A stretch of DNA of 64,000 bases, taken from Paragordius varius (lineage: Eukaryota > Nematomorpha). A model generated the notes under the pieces. It searched no databases, was not told the DNA's origin, and saw only the letters and a list, made by a program, of their open reading frames with translations. Made by a program: the position numbers and the translations under genes. The stretch covers positions 1,488,001 to 1,552,000 of the forward strand of contig OZ176055.1 of assembly GCA_964247055.1 (NCBI GenBank), in the 5' to 3' direction. Below are positions 49,900-62,169 of the stretch, one piece after another; the stretch's first letter is position 1; each line of letters opens with the position of its first letter.

Positions 49900-51760
49900 C
49901 AGTGGTATTCAAACCGCGGCCCTAAGAGTGCTTTAAAATTCCCCTATGACTATATTGATAAAATTATTTTTTTATTGATAAATTTTTAAGATACATATAA
50001 ACTAATTTTCGCTTATTTTAATATTATTTTTTTCTTTAAATTTAATTTTGGTAATTTTTATTTTTACCAATTTGAAACGTAAAAAATTTCCCTATATTAA
50101 AATTTAAAAGTTTTGGCTTACGTTGTTTCTGTTTCTGTTTCTGTATTCTATTTCTCTTTATTTTGAAACTTTTATTGCATTCTTTTTTGTATTTAAGCAA
50201 GTCTTTCAGCCAAACTTGAATATACAAATTTTTTGCTTCATCTTTTTAAAAACTCATTCCTATAAATTTTTTTTCAAATCAACATCATAAATTTTCGACC
50301 TTTTTTCATAGCATAATTCAAATTATATTCCTATTTTTTGTAAAAATTTACATAATGTTTAAACATAAATTCAAATAATGACATCTAATGCTAAAAAACG
50401 TAAATTATCCGATGATATTCACTCCTTTAAAAAGGAATGGAAAGAAATTTTTTTTATCGTTTTAAATAAAAATGTTGTTATCAGCCTTATATGTATGGAC
50501 AACATAATTATAAAAAATACAATATTGAACCACATTTTACAATCTTCATTCTCATAAATTACCAGAAAATCATGAGGAAAGAAACGAATAATATAAAAAG
50601 ATAAGGTATTATACCAGAAAGAATTCCCAGGAAAAAGCTTTAACATTAGCTTCGTATGAAATTCGCTATAATTTAGGAAAAAATATGAAACCGTTTACTG
50701 ATTCCCAACTAATTAATGAATGTCTAATTAATGGTTGTACTTTTTTACTTGATATATAATTCCATAATAAAGATCAAATCATGAGGCAAATTAAAAAACT
50801 TCAACTTTCTGCAACATGTGCTCGACGCATTGAAGATATGTCTGAATATATTTTTAACAATACATTATTGGCTCTGAAAAACTGCAAATATTTTAGTATT
50901 GCTATTGATTCTGCCACCAATATTAGTTCACTACCTCAATGTGCCCTCTTCGTGAGATTTTGAACGACAACATAATTAACAAGAATAATTAAAATTTTTA
51001 ATGAATAATACCACGAAAGGAAGTGATTTTCTCGAAATAATCATTACTTTTTCGATAATAATGGTATATCTACGAATGGTTTCGATCTGCACAGATGGCT
51101 GTCCCTTATGATTGGAATAAACGAACGATATATTCCTCTTTTGAAAAACAAATAAAATTTGCAAAATATTTAATCTTTCACTGCTTTTTTCATCAGCAAA
51201 ACTTGGCGTGTTAAAGTTGAATCCCTCAATTCACTAATTAAAACGGTTGTGGATATAGTTAACCATATCGGTGGCAGAAAATTCATAGATTTAAAAACCT
51301 TTTAAAAGATATCCACAGTGATTTTGATGTTATTCTTTTGTACATCGCTGCCAGATGGCTAAGCTTTAGCAAAATATTAAATAGATTTTTTGTTTTAAGA
51401 TTCTATTATTTATAAAAAATGACCGAAAGTTTGACGAAGAAATTAATAGTAACGAATGGTGGGTTTTATTAGCCTATCTTTGCGACATTATCTATAAACT
51501 TAGTATTAATACAAGTCTTCAAGGGAACAAAGTATTAACCCAATTTGATATTCAAATATTTGCTTTTTGAGAAAAAATAATATACAAACAAGATTTTATA
51601 AATAAAACACTCCTATATTTTCCAACACTTAAAACGATTCATGAAGAAAATATGGAATTTGCGGAGATTAATTTAATAATAGATCGTTTGACATTTTTAT
51701 CTAATGAGATGAAATTCAGTTTTCAAGAATATTTAAAATTGCTTAAAATTGGATAAAAAT
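49900..51760 (+). mobile_element. Decayed hAT DNA transposon
   Basis: The left terminal inverted repeat CAGTGGTATTCAAACCGCGG starts at 49900. It is followed by a leader and then a transposase-like coding region from the ATG at 50378. I found no right terminus before 53 kb, so the 3' end is probably truncated. The end coordinate marks the last recognisable transposase similarity. The solo terminus at 15103-15129 belongs to a related element. Confidence 0.82.
50378..51760 (+). pseudogene. hAT transposase (ZBED5/SCAND3-like), broken
   Basis: Cut-and-paste transposase remnant. In order: a BED-finger-like N-terminus (SFKKEWKEIFF, VVISLICMDN, NHILQS); KPFTDSQLINECL; LSATCARRIEDMSEYIF; KNCKYFSIAIDSATNIS carrying the first catalytic Asp; CTDG carrying the second; HQQN, matching the IHQQ motif; and AARWLSFSKILNRFF, matching the RW motif of hAT enzymes. 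There is a stop after FLLDI (near 50758) and several later frame changes. The C-terminal dimerisation region is missing. The host animal also uses domesticated hAT genes, but the breaks here argue against domestication. Confidence 0.85.
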
Positions 51761-52519
51761 ATATTTTAATTTTAATTTATCACAAATAATTTGGACAATG
51801 TTTATTTTGATATAAAGAGCACGGATTTCCCAAGGTTACAATTACAAAGATTGTTTTAACATTAAGGATTTCGTTGTAATTTAAGTCAAAATTTATATTC
51901 GAGTGTCTCTCCCTTATCGCATTTCATTATAACAACAGTTAAAAGTTAGAAGATAGTTTTTAAAACATTCCTTGTCATTAGTATAAAAGGTTAAAGAGCA
52001 TTTTTATATAAAAATGGTAAAAAAAATCTTTAAAATATAAAATTATGCAAAAAACTGACCACATAAATAATACCAATTTCATTTTTATATTATTTATATG
52101 TTCTTTCCATGGATTTGACATCTCAATTATAAAAGTTGGTCGATTATATCAAGAAGAAATGACAAATTATATTTTATGCTAATATTTTTTGTTTTTAAAT
52201 CACGCAAGTTTTTGGATATTAAAAAGCAATCAATCATATATCCAGCGCACCCGGTTATGTCAAAACTTAAATTACGAAATCTTCATGACCGCTTTATGAT
52301 AACTTTCAGGTAAGTGTTGGTGGTTTTCAAATAAGATAAGCAGATTGGTGTGCTTAAATTATCTAATAACTTACTATTATTAAACATATATGCTTAACTT
52401 ATTTATCATATTACCTCCACGCATGTAAACACATGCTTTTAATCGAGTGGGAAAGGTACGGTATACCTACCCATCTCTTATCGATCTTTTTTACCAAAAA
52501 CATTGATTTTATACCTTCT
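51761..52519. other. AT-rich noncoding stretch
   Basis: No exon or repeat recognised. The part close to 52440-52519 may be LINE leader sequence. Confidence 0.4.
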
Positions 52520-53186
52520 CCGAATATTAGAATTAGTTATATTATATTCCTTACATATCCATAACATATTTCTCGTCACATTCCCCCAGTCTAAGCACAT
52601 TCTGCTAATTTTGAAATCACGTAATCTCAGCATCCGCATCGCAACGACGTGTGCCTACAACAATCACAAACTAGATATAGTAGTTAACGAAATGACTAAA
52701 CATAAAATTGACATACTAGATTTCAGAATCCCACATTCCCTCTACCGAGAACTTTAGAATTTGACAATCATATTCTGTATTACTCCGGCCATGACTCGTT
52801 AAAATACAACGTCGGTATAATAATGAACAAAAAGCTAGCTAACTTATCGGACATTTTTAATCCAATCAAGGAACGTATAATTTCAATCCGCATACAAACA
52901 ACCCCTCAACCCATTACTATCTTTCAAATTTACGCCCCTACCTCCTCTTACAGCGATGACGACTGTGAAAAATTTTACAGTGATCTCGACTTGGCGATTT
53001 CCCAAATCTCAAAAAAAGATATCTTATTTATTTTAGGCGATTTCCATTTAATCATAGAAAGAGACAAAACACCTCCTATGACGGGCGGCATGGGCTGAGA
53101 GAGGAGACAGATTGATTGAATTTTGTGCTAGCCATCGTTTCATCGTCTCAAACACCCTTTTTAAACAGCCCAAACGACGTCTATGA
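52520..53186 (+). mobile_element. LINE 5' fragment encoding APE-type endonuclease
   Basis: Encodes, in broken frames, the endonuclease of a non-LTR retrotransposon: NLSIRIATTCAYNNHKLDIV then EMTKHKIDIL (in place of the usual ATWNVRT and KIDILGLSE), GVGIIMNKK-like NVGIIMNKK, ERIISIRIQTT, TIFQIYAPTSS, DILFILGDFH (usual GDFN) and SNTLFKQPKRR. It stops abruptly at about 53186, where the duplicated block begins. The reverse transcriptase that should follow is absent. Probably the same family as 17611-18385 and 53982-54576. Confidence 0.82.
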
Positions 53187-53479
53187 AAAATACTCGCATA
53201 TCATATCGACATAAATAAGCTAGCTGACAAGGTTACCAATGCGGTAGTTTTTTCAACAAGCGCCCCAAATATTGAAGATTACAACTTATAAAGGTTTTAC
53301 ATTTCCCATCACAGTGCTCTCATGATTTTACAATGATGTTTAGACAAACTTGATATACCAGGTACCTGTGTTCTGATAGATGATATCGACTCAATACTAC
53401 AAACGAAAATCATTAACAGGTACGAGTTCAAATCGCCATTTCACTATTAAGATACTAATTTGTATTTAATCATGATATG

Positions 53480-53485
53480 GAGCCC
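53480..53485. other. Empty gypsy target site
   Basis: Single GAGCCC between GATATG and ACAAATAAAC, corresponding to the duplicated GAGCCC that flanks the gypsy element in copy A. Confidence 0.85.
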
Positions 53486-53981
53486 ACAAATAAACATTAG
53501 AGGTTTAAAAATGTTCTGTACCTTTTAACCAAACTGCGATCTTTTGAAAATTTTCTATGGTATATAAACCTACCTTAATTTGATATTGCTCAAGTTTAAC
53601 GGAGACAACCAAAAAAAGGATTTTTCTAAAGCAAAAATTTATTAGCGGACTCCCGAATTTTGCCTTATTATAAACACTTTTCTCATTTAATTGAAAAGCA
53701 ATTGAGTGAAACAATAATCCAAAAATTGGAAATATATATGCAAAAATATGCATGCAAAATCTTAGTAATTGATATTTCTTATACAAATTTTCTCAATATC
53801 TTTTACCATTGGAAACCAATTAAATAAAATTGTTATATTTTAAATTTTAGGCGTTATGCTTAAAATGTAATAAATATTTATAAATTATATTCGATTGCAG
53901 GCGAAGACATTTGTGTTGGACACCCCTATAGAACAACTCAGATAAAGCGCCATTCTTAGGTATATAAACGACATTTTATTG

Positions 53982-54576
53982 TCAGTAATATTAATAATGA
54001 GAACAACTCTACGCCTGAAATAAAGCGAAGAATTGCTATTGCTAAAGCAGTAACTTTTAAATATAACAGGATTTGGATGTCACATGACATTAAACTACAA
54101 ACCAAAATCTGATTAATCAAAGCTACAGTTTTCCCCACATTCATGTATGGGGGGGGGAAAGCTGGACACTGAAAAAATATGATGAACGTCTAATAAACTT
54201 TTTCGAATTATGGGTTTGGAGGAAACTTCTTCAAACAAAATGGACAGACAAAGTTTCAAACACCACCATTCTAAATAAAATTAACCCAGAAATGTCACTT
54301 CTTGGCAGCTTAACACGGCAAAAACTCTCCTTCTTCGGGCACATCATAAGATCCAGCTCACTTGAAAAATCACTGATGCTGGGGAAAGTGAGTGGTGCCC
54401 GAAAAAGAGGGAGTAGACGAACTCGTTGGATGGATAACATCCTTAAAGAAACCAACCAATCCTTATCCGACCTAAACAACAAAACCGGAAATCGCAATGA
54501 ATGGAGAAGCTTTATTTTCAATGTTGCAATTAGTCGGAATCGACTTTAGCAAAACAACAACAACAAATCCAGAGCA
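53982..54576 (+). mobile_element. LINE 3' fragment inserted in copy B
   Basis: A 5'-truncated LINE end absent from copy A. It encodes the reverse-transcriptase C-terminal part (NNSTPEIKRRIAIAKAVTF, IWMSHDI), then LLGSLTRQKLSFFGHIIRSS, SGARKRGSRRTRWMDNIL and NEWRSFIFNVAISRNRL, ending in a (CAA)n tail near 54549-54566. At least two frame changes and stops separate the parts. The tail domain stays open from 54292 to 54549. Closely related to 17611-18385. Confidence 0.85.
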
Positions 54577-55849
54577 GTAAATATGTTTTTTAAAAATTTA
54601 TATATCCCTTGGTTGCTTTGTTGGAATAAAAGGTTAATAACAGTAATAATTTAAGGTGGATGCACAAATCTATCGAATAAGATTATAAAATATACTACAA
54701 AGAGGGTCAAAATTAGCGCACCCGCCATCTAATTATTTATTTACAGTTATTATGACGAGGAGGATTATGCGGTTGACAAAATAAGCCATTATTCAGATAA
54801 AACGTTCTTGATGTAAGAAAAAGAGTCGAGAAAGCAACAAATAGTGAACAATCCTTAAGAGAGTTATAATGAATATAACAAACAATTTGGAAGTTATAAA
54901 TTAATTTTTTATATAAAAACCTTTCTACTCTTTTATGGGTAGATTATTTTGGTGTCATCAATATTATCAGCCCAATGGGTATTTTAACACCTTTATAAGT
55001 GGCTTCACATACATATTGGTAACCATGGGACGATTAACATTGGTAATATAGATAGCGCCTCCTGATTGGGTAAAAAGAATTTATTTAGAGCGATAGCAAC
55101 AAAGAGGATTCTGAATTGTCTTGAAAAACATATCTCTAGTTTAGTCCCTAGAATCGTAACCGACAATACAGATGCTTTGTAGCTAAAGAAGTTAAATTGG
55201 TTTTGGTCAATATCAATTAAAACATATCCGCGAGAAAATTTATCATCCCAAAACAACGGATTGGTGGAAAAGATGAAGGTAACGACTACATAATACCATT
55301 CAAGCCAATGGATGTATACAAGGAAATAAACGGGATTTATCCTAGAGATCGAGTTTCCATGCTTCGTTAAAGTGTTTTGTCCTTTGCATTCCCATAAACT
55401 AAAGTTTACAGTGTTCGAGGGTTGACTCCTGCCGAATATATATAACATAAGAAAAAACCGCGTCGAGAATATCAGCCCATTTAAACTATCTATTTTAAAA
55501 GGAGCTAAGATAAGGTTTTAGACGGGGCATATGAAAGAAAGAGGACTTCTTCCGAGCCGGATACGGAGGGACTCAGTCAATAACACACTGATTATCAAAA
55601 TATTAGAATACCCCGATACGATTTACAGGGTAAATATCACTTATCCCATCATCTCCAATTATTACAGCTTGATCCCCACACAGCATTATACACTGATGGC
55701 ATTAGCCTCGTTACTGAAACGACTTCACCGCTCACATATACAACGCTCAACCCTACCTAGTTAAACTACTTATAATCAGATTTCTAGCAAAGAAGTTCCT
55801 TACCCGGAAAGAATACCCTTTAGAAAAGCTGCAGGCTCTTAATAGAATA

Positions 55850-56924
55850 AAATTTGGGGTCAGTGTAAAGAACATCATGGAAATTAGTCAGTCACATATA
55901 ATTATATAAGCATTTTACTTAATTTATGCAGATAGACACAGTTTTTAATTATCATCATATTTTGTAGACATGCAAATAAGAATTGGACAGTCTGACATAT
56001 TGTATATTCGATAAAATAAATAAATTCCAAAGAAATATCATAAATATTTTGCCAGTACGCATCTAGCATTCAATTATTCTACATTCAGTATTTAATAAAA
56101 TGCCGAAAATGTACTTTTATTCATACTGTAAATTAGCTCAGAGTGTAAAGAAAATCAAAATTCCAAAGTTCATCATGCTGGTATTATATATAATTATTTG
56201 TTGAAAAAGACTATTAATCAGCATTAAAATCTTACTTATTATTTTCCAATCATGAAAATCACATAAAAAAGATATAACAACAGTTCGTGAGATTTAGACT
56301 ACGAACCAATAAAAAGTAGACAAAATACTCGCCTAATTAAATTTAACTTTTGTTATTTTGTTAATTGGTTACTTTTATGAATCGAGTTTTTCTTAATGCT
56401 ATGTGCACCCCCGTAATCTAACTGTGGGAAAAGATTGGCTTAATACTATAATCATGACCCTTTGATGATATGATAATTTTTTTAGTGTTTTTGGCTCATT
56501 ATCATAAATCAAAAAACCCATGAACTAGTAAATTAATAGGATGGTATATTATAAAATAAAACAATAAAAACCTAAAAACGAAACTTCTATTTTTACTAAA
56601 GTGCATGATAATCAGCAAAATCTAATTTTTTAGCCTCTTTTTATGTTTAACGAGGCGATTATTAATGAGGAATGACAGACAATGACAAAGGTCTTTTATA
56701 TCCATATAATTTTAAAATATACCTATATTTCATTTTATATCTTAACATCATAAATGGGGGTTTGAAATTTTAAATCAATTAATATGTATAAAACGGATAA
56801 ATAATATTGGATGCTGATTTAATTTATTATATATGTATGTAAAAAATTAACAAGCTATTGTGACCAACACCAAAAAATTATAGTTTGTTGCAAAAAATAT
56901 TTGAAAGGTAAAAGTTGGTTTAAC
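55850..56924. other. AT-rich stretch downstream of M13-like gene, copy B
   Basis: Counterpart of 34000-35047 with moderate divergence. No exon recognised. Confidence 0.6.
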
Positions 56925-59900
56925 TCATTCATTGTCGCAATTTTCCGACACCTCATTAGCTATACATGAAAAGTGTTGTGCAACCTCCGGCATAGAACCA
57001 AGCACCGAAAATGCTTCTCGTTTATCATCATCTGGGTATTCAAAGGGACCGTCACAGTATTCCTAATTAACATATATTTTTTTGTAATAATTATGGCATA
57101 TATATCATTAACAGCGAGCGCACAAAATCGGCCATCAAAAACATCCTGATTAATTATCTCTATTTAGTTAGACAGAGAAAAAGCAATATGGCAATCAGGG
57201 TGCTTTTGGTTTTAGGACATAATACTCATAAATATTATTTTTTATGGTATTCGCTCGATTCATCTAACTAAATTGGCACACCATCGGTCGAAGAAAAAGC
57301 TAATATTAAACCAAAATATTTTTACTGCTTTTTATATATATATGACAACATTTTTGGAGAAAAAATGCAACATTATGTAGAAGATTCGGTTTTGATAGAT
57401 TAAAAAAACCAGTTTGACTGTTTATGCTATAATTGGAATTTTTTGTATATAAATAAAAAGCCGTCTTTATAATAAATAAAAAAACTGATAAAATTTTTTT
57501 ATATGATTTATTGATTGATTAATTAATTTTTACATTATGTAATGTTTTACCTATCGCAAAAATACACCTAGATCAAATGATTTGACATTCTTTAACGGAC
57601 ACATTCACGTTTGAACCGGTCAAACTTAACCCTACCCTATATGTAAATTTGTAAATATTAGCCCTTTTTAGATGTGGCAATTATTTATATTGAAAATATA
57701 AAAATCACCTTCAACATGGATTCTGGCATATTTAACCCTTCTTGTTCTGATAATTTCTATATAAATCATCAACAATACAAAAAATGAGTTATCATATAAT
57801 AATTGTCACATAATAAAATTAAATGGAAAACATGAAAATTTTTACCTTTGCCTTTTCTAAAGACCTCCGGAAGTGTTTTTTACGCTCAAATTCGTCATCA
57901 TGACAATTTGATTCTTCTATAATATTAATTTTACGATTATGATAAAGTTATATTAAAACTGTTTTATAAATTATTACCAAAGGGTAGCAGCCAATAAGCA
58001 AGCCAGAAATTGTTGCTAAAGGTCATAAAATGGAGCGAAAATTACATAAAATATTTGAAATTATATATAATTCATAGATTGTTACTTACGTAAATTTTGA
58101 GTTGGCTTCAAAATTTGTGATCGGCAAATCACTATATGATATAAAAAAATATATATAATATAGATTGACCTGAGTAAATGCAATTGAAGATTTAGCCATG
58201 GCAAAAGAAGGAAGCGCTCTTTAAACAAGGTTAAGATGTTTCAATCAATCCTGTCAAGAAAAGAGAGACAAAAATCGCAAACCAAATCATTTATTAAATC
58301 ATCACATATTCAGTTATAAACCGTTATATGACATGTTTTTTAATGATTTATTTTTATATTTTTGATAAACATAAATTTTTTGTTCTATCCAGGTATCCAG
58401 AAAAGGGTGTGACAGGCTTGTCCCTACCGTCACTGTCCGCACAGGACGACCCTTACCGCCTTCCTACGCTTTTACACGCCTTTTACATGAAATATCGTTT
58501 TAATTAATGCAAAATAATGCACGTTTGTTTTGATAACATAACGGTTTCTTTGCGATTTTTTTTCTCCCATTAACGGTTTCTTTGTGGTAAATTTATATAA
58601 GTAGTAATCATTATTCATTTTTTTAATTTAATTTTATAATTATCTGTAAACCGTATCTCCTGAACATGCCTTTGGTGAAAGTTTGAGAATATATCTTATT
58701 CAATTTTACGACGATTCCCACATCGTATTAAAATAGATATTTTAAATAATAATATATATAATTATCAATAAATCATTATAAAATCCGTCCTTTTTAACCC
58801 TATTTTTTGTAACTTTTAACATTTATAAAACTACTTTATAATTAAACTTAATAGGCATCATTCAATATTTGAACCAATCAATGTTCAATAATGCAGTTAC
58901 AATCATGGTCATGGAATTAATGATGAATAGGAATCCAAGTTTATAAAAAGTCAAAGGTAATTTTTATTCAAAAATTTATTATTACATATATGAGACAGAT
59001 AAAATGGGGCAAAAATTACAAAAGTATAGTTATTTTAAAAATTAATTATCATTTTGTGTTTTCTTATAAACAAGCATTGAGATTTCTAAAAATCTTAATT
59101 AGATTAATGAATAAAGGTGTGTCCTTTAGGCAATGTTCCCAACGTGGTAATCCATTCAAATTCAATAATGTATATTAGTATACAGTAAATATTGAAATAT
59201 AGACACATTAAATGTAACAACAATTTTTTTTCAAAATACCGCTGTTTTGTTTCTAATTGCCTTATATGGCAAATGTGAATAACATATGTAAATTAGTAAA
59301 ACAAACATTATTGTTTGCAGATGTAATAAATTAATTTATATGTTAAAAAATAAATTTTTAAAAGTAAATGGTTGTCATTGTCTTTATATTTTAATGTTTT
59401 GCCTGTATAATTTAATAATTATTGACTGATTCCATACAAACAATTTTTTGAGGTTGAAATAATATAAAAATCCCAATCAATAAGATCCTTAAATCTACAT
59501 TTTTGAAATATTTTTTTCATATCGGTGACAAATCTTGATAATTCGCATGTAACCTCAATATGTTTCTAGTTTCATTTTTTAATAGAATTTTTCATATTTT
59601 TTTCGCCCCCTTAGATTTTTCTACGCCCCCTTTTGGGAATCACTGCCACAAGACTTGAATTAGGGTGGCCCGTGGAAAATTTGGAATTATAATATGCAGA
59701 AATGGCAAAATTTCCGTAAAATAATCTACCTTATAAAAATTATTTTCTAAACAAATTCATCTAATTGCCAACGGACCATAAGCCTATTTGTGCTTTTCTA
59801 GCCTTTTATGTTTAAAATCTAATAAATTATTTATGAATATATATATATTTCGAATGAGGCGGCTAATTTTTTGAGTTGAAAATGCGGCCTGCGTAGTCAT

Positions 59901-62169
59901 GCCTGTTGGACACCACTGATTTAAAGATATAAATTTTCTATTTAGTAGTACACTTACATGGAAGGTGCTATATTTTGAAAGTGGGGAACAACTTTGAGGC
60001 CCTCATTTACGTTGTCCAAGAAGTCCTCGGCTTTTGGCTTTGGTTTAATCTAAAAATATATATCAATTAACATCTCTAATAAAACACTAGTTTAAACTTA
60101 ATTAGCCAAATCATAATTTATATGTAAATTGTAATAACTCACCAATTCTATCGGATCATGTTTTGGTGCGAACTCTGATATAGTTTCATTTATATCCTAA
60201 TATATAACATATTATATTTAAGGTCAAATTTTGGGTAAGAGTAAACAACGCTTTTGACAAACTAATTCGTCCCCGTTTACAAATTAATTATATACACGGC
60301 TCAGTTTAATCTACTAATCCAATCCGATTTCACTAAAGCTTTATTTGATCCAATATATTTGATATTTTGAATTAAATATTTTTGAACTCAAGCTGCCTCT
60401 AAAAATTATAGTTTTGGGTATATAAATATTGCTTAATTTTTTTATAGACAAAAATACGAAAAGCAATCAACTCATATCCTTGACTGTGCGGCAAAAATTA
60501 AATGTCACATATCATTTGATAGCTAAAAGCTTCGGGATGATAATGAATATCGAATCGACCAATGCGGATAAAATAATAGTTATTATAATTATTCTGCTAT
60601 TAGTCAAAATCGAAAAATCGCATTCGCACATTATGCAAAGTAAAATTGAAATACTTTGGAGGAAAGCGCGTCCACCATATTTTATTTGTTAAGATGTGCA
60701 GATTATCGAAAAAACATTTTTTGAAGGATAGAAATTTTACAAGACGGAAAGACAAATTTGAACAATTTATGTGATAAAAGATTTTAATTATTATTTTATA
60801 ATCATGTTTTTACTTTTCAAAGTGCGTTTAGCTTTAATTATTGCAAGCTTTACTATTTAAAAATGAAAGATTGATTTAGCCTACCTGTATCTCCACCCAA
60901 GCAAGATTATAAAATATGTTCCGATTACATTTTTAACACAGTATAAGCCATGTAGAAAATTAAACAAAATAAATACTCAAACAGAACTCCTGACAGAGTG
61001 TTTAAAATTAAATATAGCTTAATATTTTGGTCAGGTAATGAATAGGCTTTTTGCAGTCCATATTGTTATGATATGGGTAATAATTAAAAATCTAATATTA
61101 TTTTATGCCTAATTATCAAAAATAGCACTATTTTAAATGAATAAATATAGCCAATACAATTACGAAAATGCCGATTCCTTATACTAATAAATATTGCCTA
61201 AACTTACAGATTGTGCGGTTTAAATCTGAGTTATTATATTTTTTTATACCAAAAAAGGATAAAAATGTATATTTTTCATCAAAAATTTGGCATATTTTGT
61301 TAATGTTAGATAAATACCTCATCTTCATGTGTGTTCAGTCGGGCATCGGTAACAAATTTTTGTATGTTTTTCTAAAACAAATAGAAGTAAAATATCATTA
61401 TTTAAAAAAAGATAAAGTTATTTTTTACCATATATTCAGTTGGTAATTCAAGTTGAGTCGAATATGTTAGGTAACGGTAGAAATCCGGATGAAAGTGTAA
61501 CATATTGACACATCTAGTGGGCAAATGGGTAGAATTAAAATATTTTTGAGTATCATCAACTGCGACCCGAAAATCTCTAAAAGTTGGAGCAGTAAAGGCT
61601 GCCAAATCATTCGCCATAAATAGGATTAAAAGATCCTTCAACATTCTAATTATATGATAATATATATGTATTTGGATATTGCATCACATTGTAATATGTG
61701 TAAAATATTTGGATGTAGAATCCAACTCAGTCAGTGTTTCAGAAAAGAATTATCATAATGCGCGAGATGATTTTATTTTAACACTATTTTATTATTTAAA
61801 AGCAACATAATTGTGAACATTTTATGAAGTGGATAGTTATAACTATATTGGATGATCAATTATTAGCCTTACCTTGGATTTTGTTTTAACATAGAACCAA
61901 TGAATGTGCTATATTTTTTCGTAAAATCAGTATTTTCATCTATGAATTCGAATTCATCTTGGCACACCATCCCAACCTTTTCCCAACGTTTTCTCATAGC
62001 AACCCTCATAATTTTCTGATAAAATAAATAATTATTTTTTGTACTTGATATATGTCGTCATCGCTCATATCTTTAATATCCTAAAAACATTACTATAAAA
62101 GAACTATACCTTTTCCCAATCAACGCTAAAATTGCACGTCATATTATTAACGGGAGTTGATTTGTTAAC
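56925..62169 (-). CDS. Secreted M13-family protein without visible zinc site, copy B (5' exons beyond window)
   Basis: Twelve exons match those of copy A: 62169-62110, 62080-62045, 62015-61873, 61645-61429, 61371-61318, 60196-60143, 60049-59958, 58131-58090, 58015-57978, 57916-57846, 57756-57709 and 57062-56925. All splice sites and phases are kept, including both 29-nt introns. The upstream exons appear almost unchanged. The second-last exon differs more: KLSEQEGLNMPESMLK against QLSEQDKRINMVESMLK in copy A, an in-frame one-codon length change. The last exon has a few replacements (for example VSENC for LSQNC). The first three exons, including the signal peptide, should lie beyond 64000. Open frames and an in-frame indel indicate that protein function is under constraint in both copies. 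Confidence 0.75.
58389..58482. repeat. 94-bp GC-rich insertion unique to copy B
   Basis: Within an intron of M13-like gene B, between TGTTCTAT and TTACATGAAATA, which are contiguous in copy A (about 36510). The insert is strikingly GC-rich for this genome and has near-inverted ends (AAAAGGGTGT near its left, ACACGCCTTTT at its right). Source unknown. Confidence 0.75.
59632..59922. mobile_element. hAT-type nonautonomous element ends in M13 intron, copy B
   Basis: Same termini as in copy A (37655-37945), essentially unchanged. Confidence 0.4.

Larger units (their letters stand above)
53187..55850 (+). mobile_element. Older Ty3/gypsy remnant, second copy
   Basis: Counterpart of 27233-27602 plus 32241-33990, with reverse-transcriptase-like sequence at the left and integrase-like sequence near 55.3-55.84 kb. 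Heavily decayed with many breaks. It is not interrupted by the younger gypsy element; the single GAGCCC at 53480-53485 is the empty target site. Confidence 0.65.
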
